Assembly: GCA_016703945.1 (NCBI GenBank)
Contig: JADJBC010000014.1
Span: 1 to 64,000, forward strand
Direction: 5' to 3'
From: Candidatus Aalborgicola danicus
GTDB taxonomy: Bacteria; Pseudomonadota; Gammaproteobacteria; Burkholderiales; Burkholderiaceae_C
DNA: 64,000 nucleotides
A program made the position numbers and the translations under genes. This document shows positions 34,485 through 43,392 of this stretch, piece by piece. Numbering within the stretch: position 1 is the stretch's first letter; every line of letters starts with the position of its first letter. Under the pieces are notes generated by a model. The model saw only the letters and a program-made list of their open reading frames with translations, was not told the DNA's origin and made no database searches.

Positions 34485-35399
34485 ATGTTGTCCAACCCCT
34501 TTGCCTTGCTCCTGACGTTCCTGTTCGTTCTGTTGCCTGCTGAATTGCAGGCAACAACGTTGACACTGGCGGCAGCCGCCCACGGTTGTGGTGTCAGCGA
34601 CAGGGCGCAGGCGCCGCCGCCGCCGTTTGCGCAGCAGCGCCTGGCGCAAAGCGAGGTGGTCCCTGGAGCGCGCGACATCGCCTGGGTCTGGCTGGGTTCG
34701 CCGACGTCGCGGTATCCGCATGCGGCTCTCGGATCGACGCTGCACGCTGCAAGCCTCCATGTTCTTCCGGCTGCACCGGCGGCTCGGTCGCAGCCGCAGA
34801 CCTACACACTGCCCCTGTATCGGGTGTTCGAGGACCGAGTGCCCCGGCTGGCCGACCTGGACGGTGATGGTCGCGACGAAATCATTCTGGTGGAGGCCGA
34901 TGCCCTGCAAGGCGCGGCACTGGTGGTCTACGGGTTACGCAATGGCGCAGTCGTCGAACTGGCGCGTGGCCCGCACGCGGGATCGACCTTTCGATGGCTC
35001 AATCCGGTGGGCGTGGCCGATTTTGACGGCGACGGCCGACCCGACCTGGCTAGCGTGACCACTCCTCACATCGGTGGCGTGCTCACCTTGCACCACTACC
35101 GCCCGCCTCGGTTGGAACCCTATGCGCGCCATACCGAAGTTTCCAACCACCGCATGGGCGAACTGGAGCAGCAACTGGCGGTGATCGTGGCTCAGACGGG
35201 CCAGCGACCGGCCATCCTGATCCCCGACATGCAGTTGATGGCGCTGCAGGCCCTGCGCTGGGATGCTCCTGGGCAATGGACCGAGCTGGCCCGCCCGCTG
35301 GCCCTGCCCTCACGTGCCGAGCGCTTTACTCCGCTGGATGGCGGAGGCTGTCTGCGGCTGGCCGACGGCAGCTGGTGGCGAGTGACACTGTCGACCTGA
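34485..35399 (+). CDS. Exported FG-GAP/VCBS-type repeat protein
   Basis: About 304 residues with a signal peptide (NPFALLLTFLFVLLPAELQA). Two calcium-loop repeats of the FG-GAP/VCBS type are visible, LADLDGDGRDEIILVEAD and VADFDGDGRPDLASV, indicating part of a beta-propeller. Probably periplasmic or surface-exposed; the partner is unknown. ATG 34485 is chosen because the signal peptide starts there; the open frame reaches back to 34365. It follows the EpsI-like gene by 141 nt and may belong to the same transcript. Confidence 0.75.
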   Translation: MLSNPFALLLTFLFVLLPAELQATTLTLAAAAHGCGVSDRAQAPPPPFAQQRLAQSEVVPGARDIAWVWLGSPTSRYPHAALGSTLHAASLHVLPAAPAARSQPQTYTLPLYRVFEDRVPRLADLDGDGRDEIILVEADALQGAALVVYGLRNGAVVELARGPHAGSTFRWLNPVGVADFDGDGRPDLASVTTPHIGGVLTLHHYRPPRLEPYARHTEVSNHRMGELEQQLAVIVAQTGQRPAILIPDMQLMALQALRWDAPGQWTELARPLALPSRAERFTPLDGGGCLRLADGSWWRVTLST

Positions 35400-35427
35400 C
35401 ACACGATTTCAACCAAGGAGCGACTGT

Positions 35428-35964
35428 ATGCTGCTACCCCGAAAACCCGTGCCTGCCCTGCGGGTGAGCACACTGGACCACGGCGACTATGACCTGAGCG
35501 GCGATGCGCCCACGCGCTTTTCGTTGGTGGTGTTTTACCGTGGCCTGCACTGCCCGGTCTGCGCCAAATACCTGCTGGAACTGGGCCGCCTGCAGACCGA
35601 GTTTGAACAACGCGGCGTGAAGGTGATTGCCATCTCCAGTGATGGCGCCGAACGCGCCCGCGAGATGGCGACCAAGGTGGGTTCACCGGCCTTGCGTTTC
35701 GGCCATGGTTTGACCCTTGCGAATGCGCGCGAATGGGGTTTATACATTTCCACCAGCCGGGGCAAAACGTCGATCGGCATTGAGGAGCCCGCGCTGTTCG
35801 CCGAGCCCGGTGTGTTCATCGTGCGGCCAGACGGCACACTCTACTATGGCGCGGTGCAGACGATGCCGTTTGCGCGGCCACGTTTCGACGAATTGCTGGG
35901 CGCCATCGACTTTGCCATCAGCAAAGACTACCCGGCCCGCGGCGAGTTTACCGGGGCGGTCTGA
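35428..35964 (+). CDS. AhpC/TSA-type thiol redox protein
   Basis: A 178-residue peroxiredoxin-like protein without signal peptide. The thioredoxin-fold active site is FYRGLHCPVCAKYL (C42 and C45), a CxxC arrangement rather than the single peroxidatic Cys of classical AhpC; the later segment EEPALFAEPGVFIVRPDGTLYYG is conserved in the redoxin family. It may act as a bacterioferritin-comigratory-like peroxidase or disulfide reductase. A strong CCAAGGAGCGACTGT ribosome site precedes it; the gap to the FG-GAP gene is 28 nt. Confidence 0.85.
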   Translation: MLLPRKPVPALRVSTLDHGDYDLSGDAPTRFSLVVFYRGLHCPVCAKYLLELGRLQTEFEQRGVKVIAISSDGAERAREMATKVGSPALRFGHGLTLANAREWGLYISTSRGKTSIGIEEPALFAEPGVFIVRPDGTLYYGAVQTMPFARPRFDELLGAIDFAISKDYPARGEFTGAV

Positions 35965-36092
35965 TTCGCCTGAGGCAGCGCACTAACGCCGCAACCGTAC
36001 CGCGGCATGCGTTACATCAACATGTGGGCAGAAAGTCGCCGCGTCGGGGCTGGGCGCCTTACCATCGGTCAGCTTTTTTGAGGCACAAACCC

Positions 36093-37238
36093 ATGCTCAC
36101 ACTCTCGCTTTCCGATTTCACGCTCGAACACTTCATGCAGCACTACTGGCAGCAAAAACCGGTCGTCATACGCCAGGGCTTTCAGCAGTTCAAAGACCTG
36201 ATCAGCCCCGAGGAATTGGCCGGGCTGGCTTGTGAGTCGGATATCGAGTCCCGCCTGGTCTACAAAAAGCGTGGCAAATGGCAAGCCGAAAGCGGGCCGT
36301 TTGAATCATACGACCACCTGGGAAAGACCGGCTGGTCGCTGATCGTGCAGGCGGTCAACCACTGGTCGCCCGAAGTGGCCGAACTGGTCAAGCCGTTTGA
36401 CTTTCTCCCCAAGTGGCGACTAGACGATGTGATGATCAGTTACTCCACACCCAAGGGCGGCGTGGGGCCGCATATCGACCTGTACGACGTGTTCATCTGC
36501 CAGGGCTCCGGGCGGCGCCAGTGGCGGGTAGGGGACAAAGGCAACCACCGTCAGTTTGCCGCGCACGCAGCGCTTTTGCATGTCGACCCGTTCGAAGCCA
36601 TGATTGACGTGGAACTGCTGCCCGGCGACATTTTGTACATCCCGCCGGGATTTCCGCACGACGGTGTGTCGCTGGAAACCTCCATGAGTTTCTCGGTCGG
36701 TTTCAGAGCCAAGTCGGCGTGCGACATGCTCAGCGGCCTGGCCGACTATGTGATTGACAAGGAACTGGGCAGCAACTTGCTGAGCGACCCCGGTCGCCCG
36801 ATTCACAAAAACCAGGGCCAGATCAATGCCAGCGACTTTGCGCTGATCAAGGCGCACCTGCGCTCCATCCTCGACGACGACACCCTCTTGGCGGACTTTG
36901 CGGGCAGCTTCTTGTCCAGGACCAAATGCCAGCTCGACCTGCAGGCACTGGACGAACCGTTGGATGCAGTTGAGCTGATCGACACCCTGCAACAGCAACC
37001 CCTGGCGCGCACCGGCGGCTTGCGTTGCTTCTATCTGGACGAAACGCTGTCAAAGGGTGTTTGTTATATCGACGGCGAGCGCCACGCCTTTGGCGCCAAG
37101 GCGAAAGCTGCCGTCAAAGCCCTGTGCGACCGCGACCGCGTGACCCACACCCAGCTGCTCGGCGGCCTGAAGATCCCAGAGTTTGTGGCGGCGCTGACCC
37201 AGTGGGTCAACGCGGGCTACTGGTACTTCGAAAACTGA
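36093..37238 (+). CDS. roxA: Ribosomal oxygenase RoxA-like (YcfD), L16 arginine hydroxylase
   Basis: About 381 residues, close in length to E. coli YcfD (373). This JmjC-type Fe(II)/2-oxoglutarate dioxygenase hydroxylates an arginine of ribosomal protein L16. The iron ligands H127-x-D129 (VGPHIDLYDVF) and H189 (PPGFPHDGVS) and the dimerisation and winged-helix C-terminal parts are present (GGLRCFYLDETLSKG near the end). The start ATG 36093 has GAGG ahead; the frame extends to 36024 without similarity. Confidence 0.92.
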   Translation: MLTLSLSDFTLEHFMQHYWQQKPVVIRQGFQQFKDLISPEELAGLACESDIESRLVYKKRGKWQAESGPFESYDHLGKTGWSLIVQAVNHWSPEVAELVKPFDFLPKWRLDDVMISYSTPKGGVGPHIDLYDVFICQGSGRRQWRVGDKGNHRQFAAHAALLHVDPFEAMIDVELLPGDILYIPPGFPHDGVSLETSMSFSVGFRAKSACDMLSGLADYVIDKELGSNLLSDPGRPIHKNQGQINASDFALIKAHLRSILDDDTLLADFAGSFLSRTKCQLDLQALDEPLDAVELIDTLQQQPLARTGGLRCFYLDETLSKGVCYIDGERHAFGAKAKAAVKALCDRDRVTHTQLLGGLKIPEFVAALTQWVNAGYWYFEN

Positions 37239-37246
37239 CGTCCTGA

Positions 37247-37336
37247 GGAGCTTGGGCGGCAGAGCGTGCTGCGCAGGTCAAGGAGGAGCCCGAAGGGCGG
37301 GGGACACGGAGCGGCATGCTCTGCCGCCCAGGCTCC
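37247..37336. repeat. Large inverted repeat (19-nt arms) behind roxA
   Basis: GGAGCTTGGGCGGCAGAGC at 37247-37265 pairs with GCTCTGCCGCCCAGGCTCC at 37318-37336 with one mismatch, and pairing can extend several bases inward. The 52-nt loop contains no gene. There is no T-run, so it is not a plain terminator; it could be an mRNA 3' hairpin or a small repeat element. Confidence 0.65.
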
Positions 37337-37440
37337 GAGCGCCACCACACTGTGTCGCGTGTTCCATGGTTTACCCCCTGCATGGGCCTTCAGGTCTGTG
37401 CTAATGTCTGCGCCTTGTCTTTTTTCGACCCCCAAAATCC

Positions 37441-40257
37441 ATGAAACGACTCCTTTTTACCGCGGGCCTGCTGCTCGCATCGGTGCTGTCACAAGCCGCG
37501 CCGGTAGCAGTCAAAGGTTACACCCACGTCAAAACCGTGGGCAGCATTGACGAATACACCCTGGCGTCCAACGGCCTGCAGGTCTTGCTGATGCCCGAAC
37601 ATTCCAGCCCGACGCTGACCTTTATGGTGACCTATCGGGTGGGTTCCAAAAACGAGGTGACCGGTACCACTGGCGCCACCCATTTGCTGGAACACCTGAT
37701 GTTCAAGGGCTCCAAGAACCACACCCGCGAAAAGGGCAACAACGTGGACCAGTTGCTGGAGCGCACCGGCGCCCTGTACAACGCCACCACCTGGCTGGAC
37801 CGCACCAACTACTACGCCAATATGGGCAGCGAGCACTTGGGCACGGTGATGGCCATGGAGGCCGACCGCATGCGCAACCTGCTGTTGCGCGAAGCGGACC
37901 GCAAGCCCGAGATGACCGTGGTGCGCAACGAGTTTGAGCGCGGCGAGAACTCCCCCATCCAGGCCCTGTACAAAGAGATTTACCAGACCGCTTTTGTGGC
38001 CCACCCCTACCACCACAGCACCATTGGCCACCGCAGCGACATTGAAAAAGTGTCCATCGAGAAGCTGCGCGAGTTTTACGACACCTACTACTGGCCCAAC
38101 AACGCCACCATCACCATCATTGGTGACTTCCAGCCGGCCAAGGCCTTGGAAATGGTCCAGAAGACCTTTGGCGCCTATCCCCGTTCACCCAAGCCGATCC
38201 CCGCGGTGTACACCGAGGAGCCGGTTCAAAATGGCGCCCGCCGCGTGACGGTCAAACGCCCCGGTCAATTGGGCGTGGTGGCGGTGGCGCACAAAATTCC
38301 GGCCGCAACCCACCCGGACTTTGCCGCTGTGGCCATGATGAGCGCCATTCTGGGCGACGGCAAAAACAGCCGTATGTACAAGGCCATCACCAACAAAAAC
38401 CTGTCCACCGGTGTGGAAGGCGAGATGGGCATTTTGTCTGACCCCTCCATGCACATCGTGTTTGCCCCGCTGGCCCCCGGCGCCAAACATGAAGAAGTGG
38501 AAGCCATCATTGTTCAGGAAATCGAACGCCTGAAAAAAGATGGCGTGACCGACGGTGAACTCAAAGCCGCCGCAGCCAAAAACGCAGCGGACTCCGCCTT
38601 CAAGCTCGATGGCTCGTTTGGCATTGCCGGCAACATCAATGAGTTCATTTCTGCTGGCGACTGGACGCTGTTTTACGGCCTGGACGAAGCCATCAAAAAG
38701 GTCACCGCCGCCGACATCCAGCGTGTGGCGCAAAAGTACCTGATTGAAGACTCCAGCACCACCGGCTGGTTTGTGCCCGTTACCGCCGCACCCGCCGCCG
38801 CGGCAACGGCGGCACCTGCAGCGGGCACAGGCGCCGCTAGTGCCAAGGCGGGTTTCAAAGACACGTTATCGGACGGCCCCTACTACTACCGCGACCCGCG
38901 CCTGAATGCAGCCTCACAACCCTCGATGGCTGCCGCCAAAGACGGCATGGCCGCTGCCGCTGCAGCGCCTAGCGCCAAGATTGCGCCCCATGTCAAACGC
39001 AGCAAAATTGCTGGTGTGGACGTCATCGCTTACCCCACCGGTGTCAAGGATGTGGTGACCCTGCGCGCCAGTTTGCCCGCCGGTCGCTCGCAAGGCACCA
39101 AGGGCAACCCCGCCGTTCCCACACTGACCGGCATGTTGCTGGACCAGGGCACCAAGACCCAGGACAAGTTCGCCATTGCGGAAAAGCTGGAAGCCGTGGG
39201 TGCGGCTATCAATTTCCGGGTGGGGACCGACCTGCTGGACATCAGCGCCCGTTCCCTGAAGAAAGACGCGCCCCTGGTGCTGGGCCTGATTGCCGAGCAG
39301 TTGCGCACACCGGCCTTCAGCGCCGAAGAGTTTGCCAAGGTCAAGAAACAAATGGCCGGTGGCATCAAACGCGGTCTGGAGAGTACCGACTACCGCGCCA
39401 GTGATGCCTTCAACCGCGCCACCTACCCGGTGGGCCACCCCAACCGCAACGTGGCACCCGACGACATGCTGGTCGCTATCGAGTCCGCCACGCTGGACGA
39501 AGTGTTGGCCTTTCACAAAACCAACTATGGCCCGGCTGCCATGACCCTGGTGCTGGTGGGCGACCTGGATCTGCCAGCCCTGCAGGCTGAAATCGGCAAG
39601 GCCTTTGCCGGCTGGACCGGTGGCCAGGCGGTGGTGCGTGCTGAGAAGCCGGCGCCCATGGGTACTGCCGTCAAGCAGGACGTGGTGATGGACGGCAAAA
39701 CCAGCGTGTCCGTGGTGATGGGCCAAGCCAGCGGCCTGCGTTACAGCGACCCGGACTACCAGGCCCTGCGTCTGGCTACCGCCATTTTGGGCAGCGGCTT
39801 CACCGGGCGCCTGATGGCCAATGTGCGCGACAAGGAAGGCTTGACCTACGATGTCGGGGCATTGCTGCAGGCCGACATGTTCAATGATGGGGATTGGCGT
39901 GTCTACGGCAGTTTTGCACCTGGTCTGCTGGACCAAGGCATTGCGTCCACACAACGTCAGCTCAAACTTTGGTACGACGCAGGCGTCACCCCTGCTGAGC
40001 TCAGTGCCCGCAAGAGCAACCTGATCGGTGGTTTCAAGGTCGACCTGGCCACCACGGGCGGCATGGCCAATGCGCTGATCGCGGCGGTCAATCGGGGCTT
40101 GGACGTGACCTGGCTGGACGACTTGCCCGTCAAAGTGAACGCCGTGAGCAACGAGCAGGTCAACGCCGCCATCAAAAAGTACCTCAAGCCCGAAAACATG
40201 GTGACGGTGCGCGCCGGCAGCTTTGCCGGCGCAGCGGTTGGGGCTGCGGCCAAGTAA
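37441..40257 (+). CDS. M16 family zinc metallopeptidase, two-domain
   Basis: A 938-residue periplasmic protease. A signal peptide (KRLLFTAGLLLASVLSQA) precedes the first M16 half, which has the inverted zinc motif HLLEH (H81-x-x-E84-H85) and the downstream Glu in the MAMEADRMRNLLL region. An Ala-rich linker (about 445-510) leads to the second, catalytically inactive half (ITLRASLPAGRSQ.. LADILGSGFTGRL-like sequence). Bacterial relatives degrade signal peptides or unfolded peptides. Monocistronic in appearance. Confidence 0.92.
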   Translation: MKRLLFTAGLLLASVLSQAAPVAVKGYTHVKTVGSIDEYTLASNGLQVLLMPEHSSPTLTFMVTYRVGSKNEVTGTTGATHLLEHLMFKGSKNHTREKGNNVDQLLERTGALYNATTWLDRTNYYANMGSEHLGTVMAMEADRMRNLLLREADRKPEMTVVRNEFERGENSPIQALYKEIYQTAFVAHPYHHSTIGHRSDIEKVSIEKLREFYDTYYWPNNATITIIGDFQPAKALEMVQKTFGAYPRSPKPIPAVYTEEPVQNGARRVTVKRPGQLGVVAVAHKIPAATHPDFAAVAMMSAILGDGKNSRMYKAITNKNLSTGVEGEMGILSDPSMHIVFAPLAPGAKHEEVEAIIVQEIERLKKDGVTDGELKAAAAKNAADSAFKLDGSFGIAGNINEFISAGDWTLFYGLDEAIKKVTAADIQRVAQKYLIEDSSTTGWFVPVTAAPAAAATAAPAAGTGAASAKAGFKDTLSDGPYYYRDPRLNAASQPSMAAAKDGMAAAAAAPSAKIAPHVKRSKIAGVDVIAYPTGVKDVVTLRASLPAGRSQGTKGNPAVPTLTGMLLDQGTKTQDKFAIAEKLEAVGAAINFRVGTDLLDISARSLKKDAPLVLGLIAEQLRTPAFSAEEFAKVKKQMAGGIKRGLESTDYRASDAFNRATYPVGHPNRNVAPDDMLVAIESATLDEVLAFHKTNYGPAAMTLVLVGDLDLPALQAEIGKAFAGWTGGQAVVRAEKPAPMGTAVKQDVVMDGKTSVSVVMGQASGLRYSDPDYQALRLATAILGSGFTGRLMANVRDKEGLTYDVGALLQADMFNDGDWRVYGSFAPGLLDQGIASTQRQLKLWYDAGVTPAELSARKSNLIGGFKVDLATTGGMANALIAAVNRGLDVTWLDDLPVKVNAVSNEQVNAAIKKYLKPENMVTVRAGSFAGAAVGAAAK

Positions 40258-40263
40258 TCAGGT

Positions 40264-40313
40264 CCCCACACTCCCCAGCAGCGTGGGGGGCACCGCTCCA
40301 TAAGGGGCGGTGC
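40264..40313 (+). other. Two consecutive hairpins behind the M16 gene
   Basis: CCCCAC/GTGGGG (40264-40288) and GCACCGC/GCGGTGC (40290-40313) lie 6 nt behind the stop. Neither has a T-run, so they may stabilise the 3' end or act with Rho rather than terminate intrinsically. Confidence 0.4.
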
Positions 40314-40366
40314 GGGCGCAAGCCTCTTGTCAGAGGTGGCGAATTGCTGCACAGTTGGGCCTTGTC

Positions 40367-41611
40367 ATGACACCTTCGACACCCCGCAAACCCAAGCTGC
40401 TGGTCGTAGACGACCAGGCTTTTAATATCCAGATCCTGTATCAGATATTCAAAGGCGACTACGAGGTGTTTATGGCCACCAGCGGTGCCCAGGCGCTGAC
40501 CCTGTGTGCCGACCAATCCCCCGACCTGATCTTGCTTGATGTGGTAATGCCCGACATGGACGGGCACGAGGTTTGTCGGCGGCTGAAGGCAGACCCGCAC
40601 GCCCGGGATATTCCGGTCATCTTCGTGACCGGACACAATAATTCCGAAGAAGAGTCCCTGGGCCTGCAATTGGGAGCGGTGGATTTCATTTCCAAACCCG
40701 TGAATGCCACCGTAGTGCGGGCCCGCGTGCACTCCCAACTGATGCTGCGCGAGACCTTGCGCCAGGTGCAGGAGCTCAACGAAACCCTGGAACAGCGTGT
40801 CGCCCAGCGAACCGCCGAGCTTGAGCGGGCGCTGGAGAACTTGAAACAATCACAAGACAACCTGGCCAACAGCGAAGCCAAAGCCACGCTGAGCACCTTG
40901 TTTGCCAGTGTTTCGCACGAGTTGGGTACACCGCTGGGCAATAGCAAAATGGTCGCCAGTGCCATGGCAGAGCAAACGCTCAGCATGGCCCAAGACATGG
41001 AAAACGGCCAACTGAAGCGTTCCGCGCTCAGCGCCTTCATGGAACAACTCAATGACGGTCTAGCCCTCTTGCAACGCAACCTGGAGCGGGCCGTGGAGTT
41101 GCTGGGTGACTTTCGCCAAGTGGCCGCGGACCAGGCCAGCGAGCAGCGCCGCGTGTTTGACCTGAAGCTGGTGGTCCAGGAGATTCTGCACACCCTGAGC
41201 CCCAGCCTCAAACACAAGCCTCACCAGATCGTGGTGGAGATTGCCGACGAACTGATGATGGACAGCCAACCAGGGCCACTGGGCCAAATCGTCATCAATC
41301 TGGTGAATAACGCCTACCTCCACGCTTTTGAGGGCCGCAGCAATGGGGTGTTGACCATCAGCGCCCGGATTGATGGTGACCAGGTGCAGATGTGTGTGGC
41401 CGATAACGGCGTTGGCATGAGCCCCGAGGTGAAGGAGAAATTGTTCGAACCCTTCTTCAGTACCAAGATTGGCAAAGGCGGTACGGGCCTGGGCATGGCC
41501 ATCGTTCGCAATCTGGTCACCAAGACCCTCGGTGGGCGCATTTCCGTGGTGTCCAAGGTTGGCGAGGGCACGCGGGTTGACATCGTGCTGCCACGGGTTC
41601 TGCCCGGCTGA
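40367..41611 (+). CDS. Response-regulator receiver fused to histidine kinase
   Basis: About 414 residues. An N-terminal receiver domain (LLVVDDQAFNIQIL.. phospho-Asp in LILLDVVMPDMDGHEV, Lys in VDFISKPVNA) is followed by a coiled coil (VQELNETLEQRVAQRTAELERALENLKQSQ) and a kinase core with the H-box SVSHELGTPLGNSKMV, NLVNNAYLHAF, DNGVGMSP and GTGLGMAIVRNLV. There is no membrane segment, so it is a cytosolic kinase whose output is gated by its own receiver. No partner regulator is adjacent. ATG 40367 is chosen over the frame start at 40310. Confidence 0.9.
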   Translation: MTPSTPRKPKLLVVDDQAFNIQILYQIFKGDYEVFMATSGAQALTLCADQSPDLILLDVVMPDMDGHEVCRRLKADPHARDIPVIFVTGHNNSEEESLGLQLGAVDFISKPVNATVVRARVHSQLMLRETLRQVQELNETLEQRVAQRTAELERALENLKQSQDNLANSEAKATLSTLFASVSHELGTPLGNSKMVASAMAEQTLSMAQDMENGQLKRSALSAFMEQLNDGLALLQRNLERAVELLGDFRQVAADQASEQRRVFDLKLVVQEILHTLSPSLKHKPHQIVVEIADELMMDSQPGPLGQIVINLVNNAYLHAFEGRSNGVLTISARIDGDQVQMCVADNGVGMSPEVKEKLFEPFFSTKIGKGGTGLGMAIVRNLVTKTLGGRISVVSKVGEGTRVDIVLPRVLPG

Positions 41612-41615
41612 TTGC

Positions 41616-41677
41616 AAAAGCGCTACTGAATAGATAGCTGACTACGCATATTCTACGAGGGCTAGCGCTCGATTTCG
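41616..41677 (+). repeat. Dispersed intergenic repeat, copy 9
   Basis: GCGCTACTGAATAGATAGC, then ACTACGCATATTCTACGAGGGCTAG. It starts 4 nt behind the kinase stop. Confidence 0.85.
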
Positions 41678-41728
41678 CTTAAGAAATCTGGCCAAACCGG
41701 TTTTTGTGCATTGGGCGACATTTTATTT

Positions 41729-41769
41729 ATACCAAGCAAATGCTTGCTATAAATAGACGAATTTGGTAT
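41729..41769. promoter_or_regulatory. Candidate operator/promoter of the acyl-CoA operon
   Basis: Nested symmetry: AGCAA-ATGC-TTGCT (41735-41748) within a larger ATACCAA...TTGGTAT pair (41729-41735 and 41763-41769). TATAAA at 41748 is a plausible -10 box overlapping the inner palindrome. It ends 9 nt ahead of the TetR start, so autorepression is likely. Confidence 0.5.
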
Positions 41770-41778
41770 CGTCCTGGC

Positions 41779-42441
41779 ATGACCCCTGATGCAGCGCAGA
41801 CTCTCGTAGACGCCACGGCCAAACGCCCGCGGGGGCGCCCACGCAAGACGGTGGACGAACGTGATGACGGCAACCGCCGCCAGGCTTTGCTGACTGCGGC
41901 AGCGCAGCTTTTTCGTCGCAAAGGTTTCGCCGCTACCACCACCCGGGATATTGCCGCCGCTGCTGGTATGCAAAGTGGCTCGCCGTTCTACCATTTCAAA
42001 AGCAAGGAGGCCTTGCTCTACGCGGTGATGGAAGAGGGCATGCACTCTGCGTTGGCGCGCCAGCGCGCCGCCGTGGTTGCCCCCGGTCAGGCGGATCTGC
42101 CGCCCGCAGCCCAATTGCGCACCCTGGTGCAGGCCCACTTTGACGTGTTGCTCGGCCCCGGCAGCGACTTTGTACCGGTGATGTTGTACGAGTCACGCTC
42201 GTTACCGCAGCGCCAACAAAAATCGCTTGGCAAATTGATTGCCGACTACGAGGCCTTGTGGTTACCCGTGTTGACCGCACTACATGCCAGCGGCGAATTA
42301 AACGCGCCGGTGCGACTGGCCCGGCTTTTGATCCTGGGCGCATTGAACTGGTCGGTGCAGTGGTTTGACCCCCAAAAGGGTGCGTCACTGCAGGAGCTAA
42401 CCGACGCTGCCATGGCCTTGTTTCTAAAAACCACTGATTGA
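41779..42441 (+). CDS. TetR family regulator of the acyl-CoA operon
   Basis: About 220 residues. A basic Pro/Arg-rich arm (KRPRGRPRKT) precedes the helix-turn-helix (TRDIAAAAGMQSGSPFYHFKSKEALLY, residues 55-81), and a C-terminal ligand domain follows (YESRSLPQRQQKSLGKLIADYE). Position at the head of an SDR/acyl-CoA dehydrogenase operon suggests an acyl-CoA or aromatic-CoA effector. ATG 41779 is preferred; the frame extends to 41704 across the promoter. Confidence 0.9.
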   Translation: MTPDAAQTLVDATAKRPRGRPRKTVDERDDGNRRQALLTAAAQLFRRKGFAATTTRDIAAAAGMQSGSPFYHFKSKEALLYAVMEEGMHSALARQRAAVVAPGQADLPPAAQLRTLVQAHFDVLLGPGSDFVPVMLYESRSLPQRQQKSLGKLIADYEALWLPVLTALHASGELNAPVRLARLLILGALNWSVQWFDPQKGASLQELTDAAMALFLKTTD

Positions 42442-42453
42442 GGATTGACGACT

Positions 42454-43338
42454 ATGGTTTACGGTTCTGTTTTCGCACCCGGCCTGTTTGCGGGCAAAGT
42501 CATCATCGTCACGGGGGGAGGTTCGGGTATTGGACGCTGTGTGGCCCATGAGCTGGCGTCTCTGGGTGCCCAGGTCGCCCTGGTGGGGCGCAAGATCGAG
42601 AAACTCCAAAAGGTGGCGGACGAGATTACGCAGGATGGCGGCAAAGTCAGCTTCCAGGTATGCGACATCCGACAGGAGGAAGCGGTGAAACAAACCGTGG
42701 CCACCATCATTGGGGAACACGGCCCGGTCGATGGCCTGGTCAACAACGCCGGTGGCCAGTTCATGACGCCGCTGGAGGCTATCACTGCCAAGGGTTGGGA
42801 GGCTGTGGTCAACACCAACCTGACCGGCGGCTTTTTGATGGCGCGGGAGTGTTTTGTGCAGGGCATGAACAAGACCGGCGGCGCGATCGTCAACATCGTG
42901 GCCGATATGTGGGGCTCCATGCCGGGCATGGGCCACAGCGGCGCGGCGCGCGCCGGCATGGTCAGCTTCACCGAAACAGCTGCAGTGGAATGGGCCGGAA
43001 AAGGGGTGCGCGTCAATGCCGTAGCGCCGGGCTACATCGCGTCCAGTGGCATGGACAACTATCCCGTAGAGATGGCGCCCATGATCCGTGAGATGGCCAA
43101 GACCATTCCCGCCGGGCGCTTTGGCACCGAGGCCGAAACGGCTGCGGGCATTGTGTTTTTGCTCAGCCCGGCCGCATCGTTTATCAGCGGCACCACCTTG
43201 CGTATTGATGGCGCGCGCCCCCAAGCCCGCGCCGGCTACCCGATGCGGGTGCCCGATGCCGCTGTGCAGGCACGCGATGCTGTCAAGCCCTTCAACGGTT
43301 TTCATAGAGCCCAAATGCCGAAGGTGTTTTCCCAATAA
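42454..43338 (+). CDS. SDR family enoyl/dienoyl-CoA reductase-like protein
   Basis: About 294 residues. The cofactor site is VTGGGSGIG (residues 19-27) and the NNAG motif lies in GLVNNAGGQFMTP. The usual YxxxK catalytic pair is replaced by HSGAARAG; this pattern is typical of 2,4-dienoyl-CoA and trans-2-enoyl-CoA reductases of the SDR family, which fits the acyl-CoA dehydrogenase neighbours. Start ATG 42454 with GAGG ahead; TTG 42445 is possible. The gap to the TetR gene is 12 nt. Confidence 0.88.
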   Translation: MVYGSVFAPGLFAGKVIIVTGGGSGIGRCVAHELASLGAQVALVGRKIEKLQKVADEITQDGGKVSFQVCDIRQEEAVKQTVATIIGEHGPVDGLVNNAGGQFMTPLEAITAKGWEAVVNTNLTGGFLMARECFVQGMNKTGGAIVNIVADMWGSMPGMGHSGAARAGMVSFTETAAVEWAGKGVRVNAVAPGYIASSGMDNYPVEMAPMIREMAKTIPAGRFGTEAETAAGIVFLLSPAASFISGTTLRIDGARPQARAGYPMRVPDAAVQARDAVKPFNGFHRAQMPKVFSQ

Positions 43339-43392
43339 TTCGCCCAAAGTGTTTCAGGTCTGAGCCGCCCCATCTTCTTCGAAATCGACACC

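Noticed and set aside
37247..37336. Intrinsic terminator of roxA
   Set aside because: The arms are 52 nt apart and no T-run follows.
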